A DNA stretch of 27,631 nucleotides from Atopobium sp. ICM42b (GTDB lineage: Bacteria > Actinomycetota > Coriobacteriia > Coriobacteriales > Atopobiaceae): assembly GCA_000564995.1 (NCBI GenBank), contig JDFH01000025.1, positions 1 to 27,631 of the forward strand, written 5' to 3'. This document shows, piece after piece, positions 1-7,672 of this stretch; position 1 is the stretch's first letter, and each line of letters begins with the position of its first letter. The translations under genes were made by a program, and so were the position numbers. The notes below the pieces were generated by a model. That model was not told the origin of the DNA. It made no database searches and saw only the letters and a program-made list of their open reading frames with translations.

Positions 1-23
1 GATTATCTGACTTAGGTGTGTTT

Positions 24-69
24 TGAACTGACTCCCATTTCTTATGTCCAAGAAATGGGAGGTAGTTCA
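24..69. repeat. Long perfect-core hairpin resembling two abutted IS ends
   Basis: Arms 24-43 and 50-69 are inverted copies around a 6-base loop. The inner 12 base pairs (CTCCCATTTCTT against AAGAAATGGGAG) are perfect, followed by a mismatch, a G-T pair and six more pairs. Each arm begins TGAACT when read inward, as IS3-family ends often do. There is no T-run on either side, so it is not a typical intrinsic terminator although it lies just downstream of the minus-strand HAD gene. It could be an IS remnant, a palindromic repeat element or an unusual bidirectional terminator. Confidence 0.55.
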
Positions 70-109
70 CATCTTAGCGATAAGGCGTTTTTTGTGTATG
101 TAACGATTC

Positions 110-859
110 TTAGGCGAGAAGAACGTGGTGTAAATCTTCTACGGTATCTACAATTGCAACTGCACCTGCATCAATAAGTTCCTGTTTGTTGGTGGTTTTT
201 CCATACAAAACACCAATACATGGAATCTGATTTGGGAATGCTGCTTCCATATCAAAACGGCGGTCCCCTATCATAACGCTTTCAGAAGCATTAAAGCCAA
301 GCTGGAGCATAACGTGAGCGATAGCAGTGATTTTATCAGTTGCTGCCTCATCTATTCTTCCAGCATAGGTATCAAGAACACCAATAAGGTTGTTATCCCT
401 AAGGCCCATTTCAAGCATAGGCTGATTCTTTGAGCTTGCCACCGCAACCTTTTTACCTGCGGCATGAAGGTCATCGATGAGGTCTCTCATACCCTCAAAG
501 AGTGGCCATTTTCCTGTAGTTACATAAAGCTCACGGTAACGTTTAGTAACCGTAACAGCATCCTCATGGCTTAAGCCAAAGACCAGCTCAAACGCATAAG
601 GAAACGGTGGCCCTACAAGCTTTTTAAGATCTGATTCGATAAAGTCTGTATGGCCGCAGTCTGTCATTGCCATCTTTGCGGTAGAAACAATGGTGGGCAA
701 CGTGTCTGCCATAGTCCCATCAAAATCAAAAATAATAAGCGAACGTTTCTGCAGATCTGAAATTACATCAGAAGCTACCAGCGATTTATTTGTATCAGTT
801 GCGTTTTGCATTATTGCCATGTCAATCCAATCATCTACGTATGTGAGTATACCGTTCAT
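110..859 (-). CDS. HAD-superfamily hydrolase, phosphoglycolate-phosphatase-like
   Basis: This is a haloacid dehalogenase-fold phosphatase, expected to be cytosolic and Mg-dependent and to act on a small phosphorylated metabolite. Motif I is seen as FDFDGT with the nucleophile and acid aspartates at residues 45 and 47; motif II/III signals are the ASSKN stretch and a following lysine, and motif IV is seen as MIGDRRFDME. The cap region between motifs I and II is alpha-helical, as in the PGP/PGMB group. About 40 residues precede motif I, which is long for the family; in-frame ATGs at residues 14 and 17 are alternative starts, and none of the three has a clear ribosome binding site. The substrate cannot be told from sequence. 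It is a single gene, with its 3' side ending in a long hairpin. Confidence 0.85.
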   Translation of the reverse strand: MNGILTYVDDWIDMAIMQNATDTNKSLVASDVISDLQKRSLIIFDFDGTMADTLPTIVSTAKMAMTDCGHTDFIESDLKKLVGPPFPYAFELVFGLSHEDAVTVTKRYRELYVTTGKWPLFEGMRDLIDDLHAAGKKVAVASSKNQPMLEMGLRDNNLIGVLDTYAGRIDEAATDKITAIAHVMLQLGFNASESVMIGDRRFDMEAAFPNQIPCIGVLYGKTTNKQELIDAGAVAIVDTVEDLHHVLLA

Positions 860-946
860 GGCGCAAAACTAACCAGTCAATGACATTTTCTTCTCGCCTG
901 CCGAATTAACTATTGACAGCTGAAATGTCGTACACCAGCAAAGGTA

Positions 947-960
947 TATAGTTAACTATA
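947..960. promoter_or_regulatory. Perfect 14-bp palindrome upstream of the TPR gene
   Basis: TATAGTTAACTATA is a perfect palindrome 34 bases before the start codon at 995. A half-site-like copy, TTAACTAT, lies at 906-913, and TTGACA at 913-918 looks like a -35 hexamer but has no -10 at the usual spacing. The palindrome sits where an operator or an AT-rich -10 region would be. No regulator can be named. Confidence 0.35.
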
Positions 961-994
961 GATGAATCAGTATGCCTAACTTGGGAGGTGTATG

Positions 995-3262
995 ATGACT
1001 CGTCAGGAAAATAATCCAGAAGCTAAGCAACCTGGAAGAAACAGGCTTGGAAAACTCTATCCGTCTCTCGTCAATACAGACGTTCTGCCTGATGAGTCTC
1101 TAGACACTGTTCAAAATAATCAACATGTTGGTTCTATTGATCAGACTGGTTGGCATACAAAGCTCAATATTGAAGCGCTTTCTCTTACACTTACGGAGTC
1201 GACCACCCCTCTAGAAGTGCTCAAACATTTTGTGACTACAGCGTTTTTGCGTGAAAAAGATTCTCACCGAAAAGGTGGATCTGTTGCCATCCCGCCAAGT
1301 GATTTTGAACTGCATTTAGCTCAGAGACTAAAAGATGCCGGCGTCCTTGGCGTGCAAGATATCACTATTCCCTGCCGTGTGGTACGTCTGCGTACCAATG
1401 GCCTCTTTTATCTGCGTGCTAATCAAAAAACACTTTCCTTTGAACAGAAGATTCAGCTCCTTACTATTGAAAGCGCACTGAACACTGCCCTCTTTGCAGA
1501 GCGATACTTTCTTGATGCAAATATGGCATCTGAGCTTGACCTACTTGCTTTTGAAAAAAAGATTGTTTCTACCATGATGAAGCAATCTCGCCCCCGCTGC
1601 GCCACCACTCAAAGCACCCAAGAAGATGGCGAATGGGTTGTCCGCAAAGCCATCTCTCTACACATTGAAAGCCTGCGTCTATCTCAGCGTCTTGTCACAG
1701 AGTTTAGGACCAACGTACACAAGGGAATTGCCGCCTTTAGGGTACACCTGGCCCTTCCAGAGCAATTCCCAAGAAGCTTTCTTGGCGCAGATGGAAGTGT
1801 CAAAGAAGCAACCTTTGATGACCTCAGCCGTGCGGCAACTGTTTACAACTTACACCTTGGTATGCTCATCACCGCAAGTGCTTTTAGAAGCTCGAAGAGG
1901 ATTAACGAGGTATGGCTCTCTGGCATATGCAATACAAACAAGCTACATGCTTGTCTTTTCTCGTTCCACATTACTCGTAAGCAATTTGAAGATACAAACA
2001 TTACAGAAGAGACTAATCCGCTTTCTGTCTATCAGCTCTGGAACGCGCAAATTGACGAGGCAGATGGCATTCTTCATGCGGTTCATCCACTCTTTACCTT
2101 AGATGATGAGATTTTCTGCCCACCCAGTAGATACGATTTTGTTGAATCGTCTCAAAAACGCCTTGATAGCGTCGCAGCTCATGCATTAGGTACCGATGAA
2201 GTGTCGGGGCTTTCTATTGATGAAGGTCAGGCGCGAGAAGAAATTATCACCAAAATTTTGCGCAACCTCTCTTCTTCTACAGAAGAAAACGTCCGCACCA
2301 TCTTGTCGTATACCGCAAACTCTACCGATCCTACGGTGCGAGCAGCGGGAGAACGCGTGGTTTCTCGCTTTATTAAGGGCACGCTTGCAGAAGATGACTT
2401 TGAGGCTATTTCAGAAGAGTTTGTTGACGGAGGCGTTCTTTCCTTGGCGGTTACTAAGGCCCAGCGCCTTATTGGCGAGAAAAACTATCAAGATGCAGAA
2501 CTGCTCCTACGTGAAGCGCTGGACTCCGTTGATGGCAATAACACCTACACAGACACAGACACTACCCAGTGGCGCGTCTTTATGAACTACGTTGATCGCG
2601 TACTTTACAACAGAATTCTCTCTAATCCCGAGAAAAACACTCGTCTAGCTCCTATGTCTTACTTTGAGGCGCACCTTCTGATATCTATTGCTCAGACGCT
2701 CCAAGGACAAACTCAAAATGCTCTCCAGCACGCGAGAAGGGCTGTTGAGATTGCTCCTCTTAGCATGAGTGCAAGGCTACACCTCTCCCACTGTCTTGAA
2801 GAGTCGCTAGATATTACAGCTGCAGCAGATGAACTCAAGAAGCTCCTGCTACTTGCGCATGACCCCGAGAGTATTGGGTTTGGCTACTATCGCATGGCAT
2901 TCTTCCAATGGAGACTCAGGCATCTGAAAGCCGCCCAAGCCTGTTATCAGTTTGCTCTTAAGTTCTTACCAGGAGCTACATTTATTATTGGTACCGAGAC
3001 AGCAATTCTCGCGCAAAGTGAGCCTGAGTTTAGCTGCGAAGATATGAACGATGATGAGATTTACGCCACGCTCATAGAAAATCAAATTCCTATTGCTCCA
3101 ACAGATGAAGTCTCTACTATTTTCTTGGATGGTACGCGAGCCTCGCTTGATGCAGAGCTTTTTAGTGTGGCTAAGAACTTCATGATGAACCTTGGTATTA
3201 TGACCAAAGACGACGTCTACTTTGACATGCTCAACTCCATTGAAGGAGAGCCTGACAGATAA
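995..3262 (+). CDS. Large hypothetical protein with C-terminal TPR-like repeats
   Basis: I do not recognise a named family. The 755-residue protein has no signal peptide or membrane segment and should be cytosolic. Residues about 1-450 have no motif I can place. From about residue 490 to 690 there are helical pairs with TPR character: a KNYQDAELLLREAL unit, a unit with ALQHARRAVEIAP, one with AAADELKKLLLLA, and one with LKAAQACYQFALKFLP. This suggests a protein-interaction scaffold. Two adjacent ATGs exist (992 and 995); GGAGG at 984-988 is 6 bases from the second and only 3 from the first, so I chose 995. The gene is monocistronic and convergent with the amidase gene; its terminator has been split by the IS element. 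Confidence 0.8.
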   Translation: MTRQENNPEAKQPGRNRLGKLYPSLVNTDVLPDESLDTVQNNQHVGSIDQTGWHTKLNIEALSLTLTESTTPLEVLKHFVTTAFLREKDSHRKGGSVAIPPSDFELHLAQRLKDAGVLGVQDITIPCRVVRLRTNGLFYLRANQKTLSFEQKIQLLTIESALNTALFAERYFLDANMASELDLLAFEKKIVSTMMKQSRPRCATTQSTQEDGEWVVRKAISLHIESLRLSQRLVTEFRTNVHKGIAAFRVHLALPEQFPRSFLGADGSVKEATFDDLSRAATVYNLHLGMLITASAFRSSKRINEVWLSGICNTNKLHACLFSFHITRKQFEDTNITEETNPLSVYQLWNAQIDEADGILHAVHPLFTLDDEIFCPPSRYDFVESSQKRLDSVAAHALGTDEVSGLSIDEGQAREEIITKILRNLSSSTEENVRTILSYTANSTDPTVRAAGERVVSRFIKGTLAEDDFEAISEEFVDGGVLSLAVTKAQRLIGEKNYQDAELLLREALDSVDGNNTYTDTDTTQWRVFMNYVDRVLYNRILSNPEKNTRLAPMSYFEAHLLISIAQTLQGQTQNALQHARRAVEIAPLSMSARLHLSHCLEESLDITAAADELKKLLLLAHDPESIGFGYYRMAFFQWRLRHLKAAQACYQFALKFLPGATFIIGTETAILAQSEPEFSCEDMNDDEIYATLIENQIPIAPTDEVSTIFLDGTRASLDAELFSVAKNFMMNLGIMTKDDVYFDMLNSIEGEPDR

Positions 3263-3297
3263 GATAACTCAACTCAAACTCACAAAGAATTGGCATA

Positions 3298-3311
3298 AAA
3301 AGGAGTTCCGA
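3298..3311. terminator. Left arm of a bidirectional terminator split by the IS
   Basis: AAAAGGAGTTCCGA here is the exact reverse complement of 4860-4873. With the IS and one copy of the TTT target duplication removed, the arms would form a 14-bp stem around a TTTC loop, with four Ts at each 3' end. This is the expected shape of a terminator shared by the convergent TPR and amidase genes. In the present arrangement about 1.5 kb separates the arms, so neither should fold as a local terminator. Confidence 0.75.
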
Positions 3312-3316
3312 TTTTG

Positions 3317-3371
3317 TACCGACCCCCAAAAGTTAGACCAAAATCTAACGATTAGGAGGTCGGTATTTTTT
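3317..3371 (+). promoter_or_regulatory. IS left-end hairpin that pairs the orfA ribosome binding site, followed by six Ts
   Basis: TACCGACC (3317-3324) pairs with GGTCGGTA (3358-3365), and GTTAGA (3332-3337) pairs with TCTAAC (3344-3349) inside it. The orfA Shine-Dalgarno AGGAGGT (3354-3360) lies in the 3' arm and can pair with the run of Cs of the terminal repeat. Six Ts (3366-3371) follow directly before the ATG. A transcript entering from outside would fold this structure and be terminated or poorly translated; a transcript started inside the IS would lack the left arm. Confidence 0.6.
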
Positions 3372-3950
3372 ATGGCAAAACATAGTTTTGAATTCAAGAA
3401 GAAAGTCGTTTTAGAATATTTGGATGGCAAAGGTGGAATGCCATATCTTTCTAAAAAATATGGACTTGGTTCTAACTCACAACTACGCAAATGGATTAAT
3501 GCATACAATGCGTTCGGTGATGAAGGATTAATGCGGTCTCGTAAACAAACAAAATACTCTTTCGAGAAGAAGATTTCTGTTGTAGAACTATATCTATCAA
3601 GTGAAATTTCATATCAAGACTTGGCAATTCAAGAAGGTATAAACAATCCGAGCATGATTGCTAACTGGGTTAATCACTTTCGTGCTGCCGGTCCTGACGC
3701 TTTAAAATCTCACAGGAAAGGTCGAAAGAAAACATTGGATAAACCTAAGATAGATAGTAAAGCTCAGAAAGCAGAAGAAAGAATAGTTGATACCAGTGCA
3801 GAACATATTAGAGAATTAGAAGATGAACTGCTTAAGCTAAGAATTGAAAATGCCTTTTTAAAAGAACTGAGGAGGCTGCGTTTAGAGGACGAGGCAAAAA
3901 TGAGAGAAAGGCGCTCGTCATCAATAGCCTCCGAGGAGAATTCAAACTAA
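3372..3950 (+). CDS. IS3-family transposase OrfA (DNA-binding part)
   Basis: This 192-residue protein recognises the element ends. It carries two helix-turn-helix segments, at about residues 8-50 (ending in LRKWINAY) and 60-105 (ending in IANWVNHF). A basic linker follows, then a leucine-zipper-like coiled coil near 140-175 containing HIRELEDELLKLRIENAFLK. This is the standard arrangement of OrfA in the IS150 group. The start is the ATG at 3372 with AGGAGG 12 bases upstream; the open frame runs further upstream into the TPR gene but has no ribosome binding site there. Translation of full transposase requires a -1 shift near the 3' end into the orfB frame. Confidence 0.92.
   Translation: MAKHSFEFKKKVVLEYLDGKGGMPYLSKKYGLGSNSQLRKWINAYNAFGDEGLMRSRKQTKYSFEKKISVVELYLSSEISYQDLAIQEGINNPSMIANWVNHFRAAGPDALKSHRKGRKKTLDKPKIDSKAQKAEERIVDTSAEHIRELEDELLKLRIENAFLKELRRLRLEDEAKMRERRSSSIASEENSN
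3896..3900 (+). other. Probable -1 programmed frameshift site (A5 run) joining orfA and orfB
   Basis: In the orfA frame the codons are GCA AAA ATG. Slipping back one base on the A run continues into a -1 frame that is open from 3848 and reads into orfB with typical OrfB N-terminal residues (LVINSLRGEFKLKDLLSYI). An AGGAGG at 3870-3875 lies about 20 bases upstream, where a stimulatory Shine-Dalgarno is often found. The first ATG in the orfB frame is only at 3974. Confidence 0.6.
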
Positions 3951-3973
3951 AAGACCTTCTCTCTTATATAAGT

Positions 3974-4792
3974 ATGCCTAAAGCAACATATATGTACTGG
4001 CAGAAAAGATTCGATAGAGAAAACCCTGACAAAGAAGTTGAAGAGAAGATTCTTCAAATCAGAGAGACTCACAAGGATTATGGCTATCGTCGAGTGGCTG
4101 GAGAATTACAAAATCAAGGCTACTGTGTAAACAAAAAGAAAGTACAACGTATAATGCAGAAGCTTGGTCTACAGGTTACTTCTTTCATTCGAAAAAGCCG
4201 TAAATACAGTTCGTATAAAGGTAAAGTTGGAACGGTTGCTCCTAATCGCATAAGGAGACGATTTAATACCTATATACCACATCAGAAGATTACAACAGAT
4301 ACTACAGAGTTTAAGTATTATGAGATTACTGCTAAAGGTCACATGACAATGCATAAGCTTTATCTAGATCCATTCATGGATATGTGTAATGGTGAAATTA
4401 TTAGCTATGGAATTGACAGACACCCTTCAGCAAAAAATGTTATGGATGCATTGGGACAGGCTATTGAAATAACATCCGATTGCAAATACAGAAGAACTTT
4501 CCACTCAGATCAAGGCTGGGCTTATCAAATGAAAGCATACTCTCACCGTCTTAAGGAAGAAAGAATCTTTCAAAGTATGTCTCGTAAGGGAAACTGTCAT
4601 GATAATTCCGTTATGGAGAACTTCTTTGGATTGCTTAAACAAGAAATCTATTATGGCGTTATTTACTATAGCTACGATGAGCTAAAGTCAGAAATCGAAC
4701 GATACATAAAGTATTACAACGAACAAAGAATTAAAGAAAAACTAGGATGGCTAAGTCCAGTACAATACAGGCTTAGACTCTTGGCTGCATAA
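3974..4792 (+). CDS. IS3-family transposase OrfB (DDE catalytic part)
   Basis: This is the catalytic half of the transposase. An HTH_21-like segment covers residues about 20-65 (KILQIRETHKDYGYRRV), followed by the retroviral-integrase-type core. The catalytic triad is visible as D109 in ITTDTTEF, D179 in FHSDQGWAYQ and E215 in NSVMENFFG; D and E are separated by 35 residues, as expected for DD(35)E. The C terminus ends with the family's YYNEQRIKEKLGWLSPVQYR. The 273-codon frame starting at ATG 3974 lacks the first 25 or so residues of usual OrfB; these are encoded upstream in the same frame, so the functional product is probably the OrfA-OrfB frameshift fusion. Confidence 0.93.
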   Translation: MPKATYMYWQKRFDRENPDKEVEEKILQIRETHKDYGYRRVAGELQNQGYCVNKKKVQRIMQKLGLQVTSFIRKSRKYSSYKGKVGTVAPNRIRRRFNTYIPHQKITTDTTEFKYYEITAKGHMTMHKLYLDPFMDMCNGEIISYGIDRHPSAKNVMDALGQAIEITSDCKYRRTFHSDQGWAYQMKAYSHRLKEERIFQSMSRKGNCHDNSVMENFFGLLKQEIYYGVIYYSYDELKSEIERYIKYYNEQRIKEKLGWLSPVQYRLRLLAA

Positions 4793-4795
4793 AAA

Positions 4796-4826
4796 TAGCG
4801 TAGCAGTCATATAAACTGCTACGCTA
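4796..4826 (-). terminator. Hairpin inside the IS right end
   Basis: TAGCGTAGCAGT (4796-4807) and ACTGCTACGCTA (4815-4826) form a perfect 12-bp stem with a 7-base loop just after the orfB stop. Five As precede it, so on the minus strand it has a T-tract and would stop antisense transcription entering the IS from the right. On the plus strand the T-tract is missing, though the stem may still slow or stabilise the transposase transcript. Confidence 0.6.
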
Positions 4827-4859
4827 TAAAAGTCTAACTTTTGGGGGTCACATCATTTC

Positions 4860-4873
4860 TCGGAACTCCTTTT
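4860..4873. terminator. Right arm of the terminator split by the IS
   Basis: TCGGAACTCCTTTT is the exact reverse complement of 3298-3311. It lies 20 bases beyond the amidase stop codon, where the minus-strand terminator is expected. Separated from its partner by the IS, it cannot form the local hairpin. Confidence 0.75.
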
Positions 4874-4892
4874 GCACAATGTGCTGTGGCTT

Positions 4893-7559
4893 TTACAGCT
4901 CATTCATTACGCGAACAAGCTTTACAGCATAGTTCTTGTCCATTGCCCACGTTCCAGCAAGCTTGCGGATAATGTTTGCCTTCCTAGCAAGAATCCATGC
5001 TCCGTAGCGTGGGTCAACCTTTTGTGCTTCGCTTGGATCAACGGTCAGTGGCTCATAGCCTGCGTATGCACGAAGGTGCAAAGCCTGTGCACGTAGTCCC
5101 TTAAGAACGGTATCAAATGAGAGTCCACGCTTTCCGTCTCCAGTTGCACCCATACCACCAAAGTTGCACTGCTCAGGAAGGACATCGCCACCAAAGCGAA
5201 GGTTACCTGTCTCAATCATGACCTGTGCATAGAGAAGTTCTGGACGAACTCCCTCGTCAATGGCAGCCTGCCATAGCTGGTTTACAAAATCGGTCCCTGT
5301 TGCAGCGCCCTTCTCGGCATAGACAGCTGGATAAGCAGAACCTACGCGATTGTTGAAATCTCGCTGAAGGTCCTCTTTAGTGACAAGAGGTGCTCCAAGA
5401 ATGCTGGTGCGATCAGAGAAATTACCGCGAGTTGGCTCAATTGGAGAACCGTCATCAGCTGGAGTGTTGTTAGCGTCTCTATTATCTCCACCATTATTGC
5501 CGTCAACGTTTCCACCTCTACCGTTATTGGTATCAGTAGGCTTAATGTTAAGAACACCGTATGTATCTGCATGTACAACACGGCCATCTGAAAGCGTGAT
5601 GTCTTGGTTACGGAGCAGACCATTATTCTCGTCGAAATAATAATATGAGCCATTGATTGATTGCAGACCAAAGAGGGCGCCGTGCTCAGTAGTAGTTGGA
5701 TCAAAGTACCAGGTCTTGCCATTTGGAGTATTAAACCAACCAGAGGCTAAGGCGCCACTTGATTGAGCCCATGCCCAAATATTGTTAGGCAAGGCAACCC
5801 AACCATTAGAGGTCATACCATTGTTTACATCAACATAATACGAGCCACTAGAAGTAGAAAAAACGCCGGTCTTCATAAGTGGGTAAGTTGCATTCTCATC
5901 AAAGTAGAACCACTTACCATTGGACATATGCTTCCAGCCAACATAAAGAGAGCCATCTGAATTTGCCCATGCCCAATTGCCATCAGCAAGGCTAATCCAG
6001 CCGCCAGAAATAAGACCATGATCAACATCAATATAGTATTTCTGATAGCCATCAGACATTAAGCCAAAGGTGGCTCGATAGTTGTTATTACTATCAAAGT
6101 AGAACCATTTACCGTTAGGAATACGTTTCCAACCGGCTTGCAATGAGCCGTCTTCTGTTGCCCATGACCAAGAATCGTCAGGCCAGTGAATCCAATTATT
6201 CTTTACAAGGCCATTTACTTCATCAAAGTAATAAGACTTGCCTGAAATGGTCCTCTGGCCAAGAGCGGCAGCGTTATGAGTTGCAGCTGCGTCAAAGTAC
6301 CAAACTTTACCATTTGGCGTAGTAAACCAGCCAGAAACAGCAATTCCCCTAGCATCAAAATAATGCCAGCCATCATCGTCTTTAAGCCATCTGCTTACGT
6401 AAGCAGTGCCGTTGTCATCAGAATACATCCATCCTTCAGCAGCTCTGCGCCAGCCATAGGATTCTTTAATCTTAGCGTCATAATTTGTCTGACGGGTTAC
6501 TTCTTGACCATCAGAAGATCTTGCTGTGATATACAGGGTGTAACGGCCGCTAGCAGGAAGCGTAAAGGTAGACGAAGTTGCCGTTGTATTAGATGCAATC
6601 GTTACCTTTGTTCCGTCTGGACCAACATAGCTGTAAGTAAATGTTGCGTCAGTAACTACGCCAGTAAGAACTGGCTTTAAAGTGACATCGTTATCCTTTT
6701 GAGCTACTGAAACACTGCTCATGCTCCACCAGGTATCAGAGCTATACATTTCCCAAATTGCCCATGCATCTGCCCAGCCAATGTAGTCAACCTTGGAATT
6801 ATCGCCAAGGTCTTTAAACTCAGCGGCATGTGCTGGATTAGAGATGAATTGATGCTCAATAATTACGCCAAGAATTCCCTTTTGACGAGCATAGCGAACA
6901 ATACCGTAATAATCGGACTCGTCGCCGTTCTCGTAATAGTCTGTTCCGTATTGGTCGTTGTAGCCACGTTCTGTTGCACCGTCACCGCGGGTAACAATAC
7001 CAACTTTATTTCTGAGGTAATAGTTAACCTTACCGGCAAAAATTTGACCGGAGAGATAAAGGTCATAGTTGTAGCTTACCTTATGAGGAACAAGTACCTC
7101 TGAGCCAGTTGCAGATGCAGGGCCGGCATTGTAGTGAAGCGAGATGATGGCACAAGCGTTTGCATCAACAGCACGCTGTACGCGCGTCTTGATCGATGGA
7201 TCCTCGTGTTCTCCACGAACAACAACAACCTGTACACCCCATTTTTCCAGATACTTCTTGGCGTACATGGCAGTTGCCCAAGCCAGATCTCCCTCTTTGA
7301 GTCCAAAGTAGGTAGCACCTGGATCTCTGCCTTCAAGGCCATCACTGTGACCTGGGTCAAGCGCAATAGGTCTGCCAGTTGCACGAGCAAGTGCTACGGC
7401 ATCTTTTAGTGATTCACTCTGGATAATGTTTCCTTGGGCATCCATAGTTGTGTAGGTAGTTGCATATGCGTTTTGAACTGTTGTTGCAAACAATGCTGCG
7501 ACAATAAAGAACAAAACAGCAAGCAATTTACCGCGAGTATTAAATAAGCTGCGTTTCAT
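4893..7559 (-). CDS. Secreted N-acetylmuramoyl-L-alanine amidase with cell-wall repeats and C-terminal glucosaminidase-like domain
   Basis: This 888-residue secreted peptidoglycan hydrolase has a signal peptide at residues 1-33 (cleaved near NAYA). An Amidase_3 domain spans about 64-272 with zinc ligands H71 (ALDPGH), E89 and H142 (SLHYNAG) and catalytic E235 (IIEHQF). An Ig-like stretch (about 275-370) is followed by aromatic/glycine cell-wall-binding repeats (about 370-660) of the kind seen in the two repeat proteins at 8972-13024. A Gly/Asn/Asp-rich linker leads to a glucosaminidase-like domain at about 743-888 with a probable catalytic E783 in VMIETGNLRFGG. It would thus cut both the peptide-sugar bond and the glycan strand. 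GGAGGA lies 5 bases before the ATG. It is monocistronic; its terminator is interrupted by the IS. Confidence 0.92.
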   Translation of the reverse strand: MKRSLFNTRGKLLAVLFFIVAALFATTVQNAYATTYTTMDAQGNIIQSESLKDAVALARATGRPIALDPGHSDGLEGRDPGATYFGLKEGDLAWATAMYAKKYLEKWGVQVVVVRGEHEDPSIKTRVQRAVDANACAIISLHYNAGPASATGSEVLVPHKVSYNYDLYLSGQIFAGKVNYYLRNKVGIVTRGDGATERGYNDQYGTDYYENGDESDYYGIVRYARQKGILGVIIEHQFISNPAHAAEFKDLGDNSKVDYIGWADAWAIWEMYSSDTWWSMSSVSVAQKDNDVTLKPVLTGVVTDATFTYSYVGPDGTKVTIASNTTATSSTFTLPASGRYTLYITARSSDGQEVTRQTNYDAKIKESYGWRRAAEGWMYSDDNGTAYVSRWLKDDDGWHYFDARGIAVSGWFTTPNGKVWYFDAAATHNAAALGQRTISGKSYYFDEVNGLVKNNWIHWPDDSWSWATEDGSLQAGWKRIPNGKWFYFDSNNNYRATFGLMSDGYQKYYIDVDHGLISGGWISLADGNWAWANSDGSLYVGWKHMSNGKWFYFDENATYPLMKTGVFSTSSGSYYVDVNNGMTSNGWVALPNNIWAWAQSSGALASGWFNTPNGKTWYFDPTTTEHGALFGLQSINGSYYYFDENNGLLRNQDITLSDGRVVHADTYGVLNIKPTDTNNGRGGNVDGNNGGDNRDANNTPADDGSPIEPTRGNFSDRTSILGAPLVTKEDLQRDFNNRVGSAYPAVYAEKGAATGTDFVNQLWQAAIDEGVRPELLYAQVMIETGNLRFGGDVLPEQCNFGGMGATGDGKRGLSFDTVLKGLRAQALHLRAYAGYEPLTVDPSEAQKVDPRYGAWILARKANIIRKLAGTWAMDKNYAVKLVRVMNEL

Positions 7560-7672
7560 GCGGTCCTCCGAAAAGTATTGGTTTACTCCTCTTCATACTT
7601 GCTAAAAGTTTACACTAGACTGGCACGTCAACAATAAAAAACACAAGCTCACCGCAACTTGATTGGAACTCT

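Larger units (their letters stand above)
3315..4855 (+). mobile_element. IS3-family insertion sequence, IS150-like, 1541 bp, apparently intact
   Basis: The ends are TG...CA. Reading inward both ends share GACCCCCAAAAGTTAGAC after a 6-base tip (TGTACC on the left, TGATGT on the right), as in IS150-group elements. The 3 bases on each outer side (3312-3314 and 4856-4858) are both TTT, a 3-bp target duplication of the size usual for this family. Inside are orfA and orfB on the plus strand in a -1 frame relation. The coding sequence is clearly more AT-rich than its neighbours. Both ends and the catalytic residues are intact, so it may still be mobile. Confidence 0.93.

Noticed and set aside
3222..3371. 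Upstream extension of the orfA frame into the TPR gene
   Set aside because: It would lie outside the IS ends, lacks a ribosome binding site, and family proteins start at the ATG at 3372.
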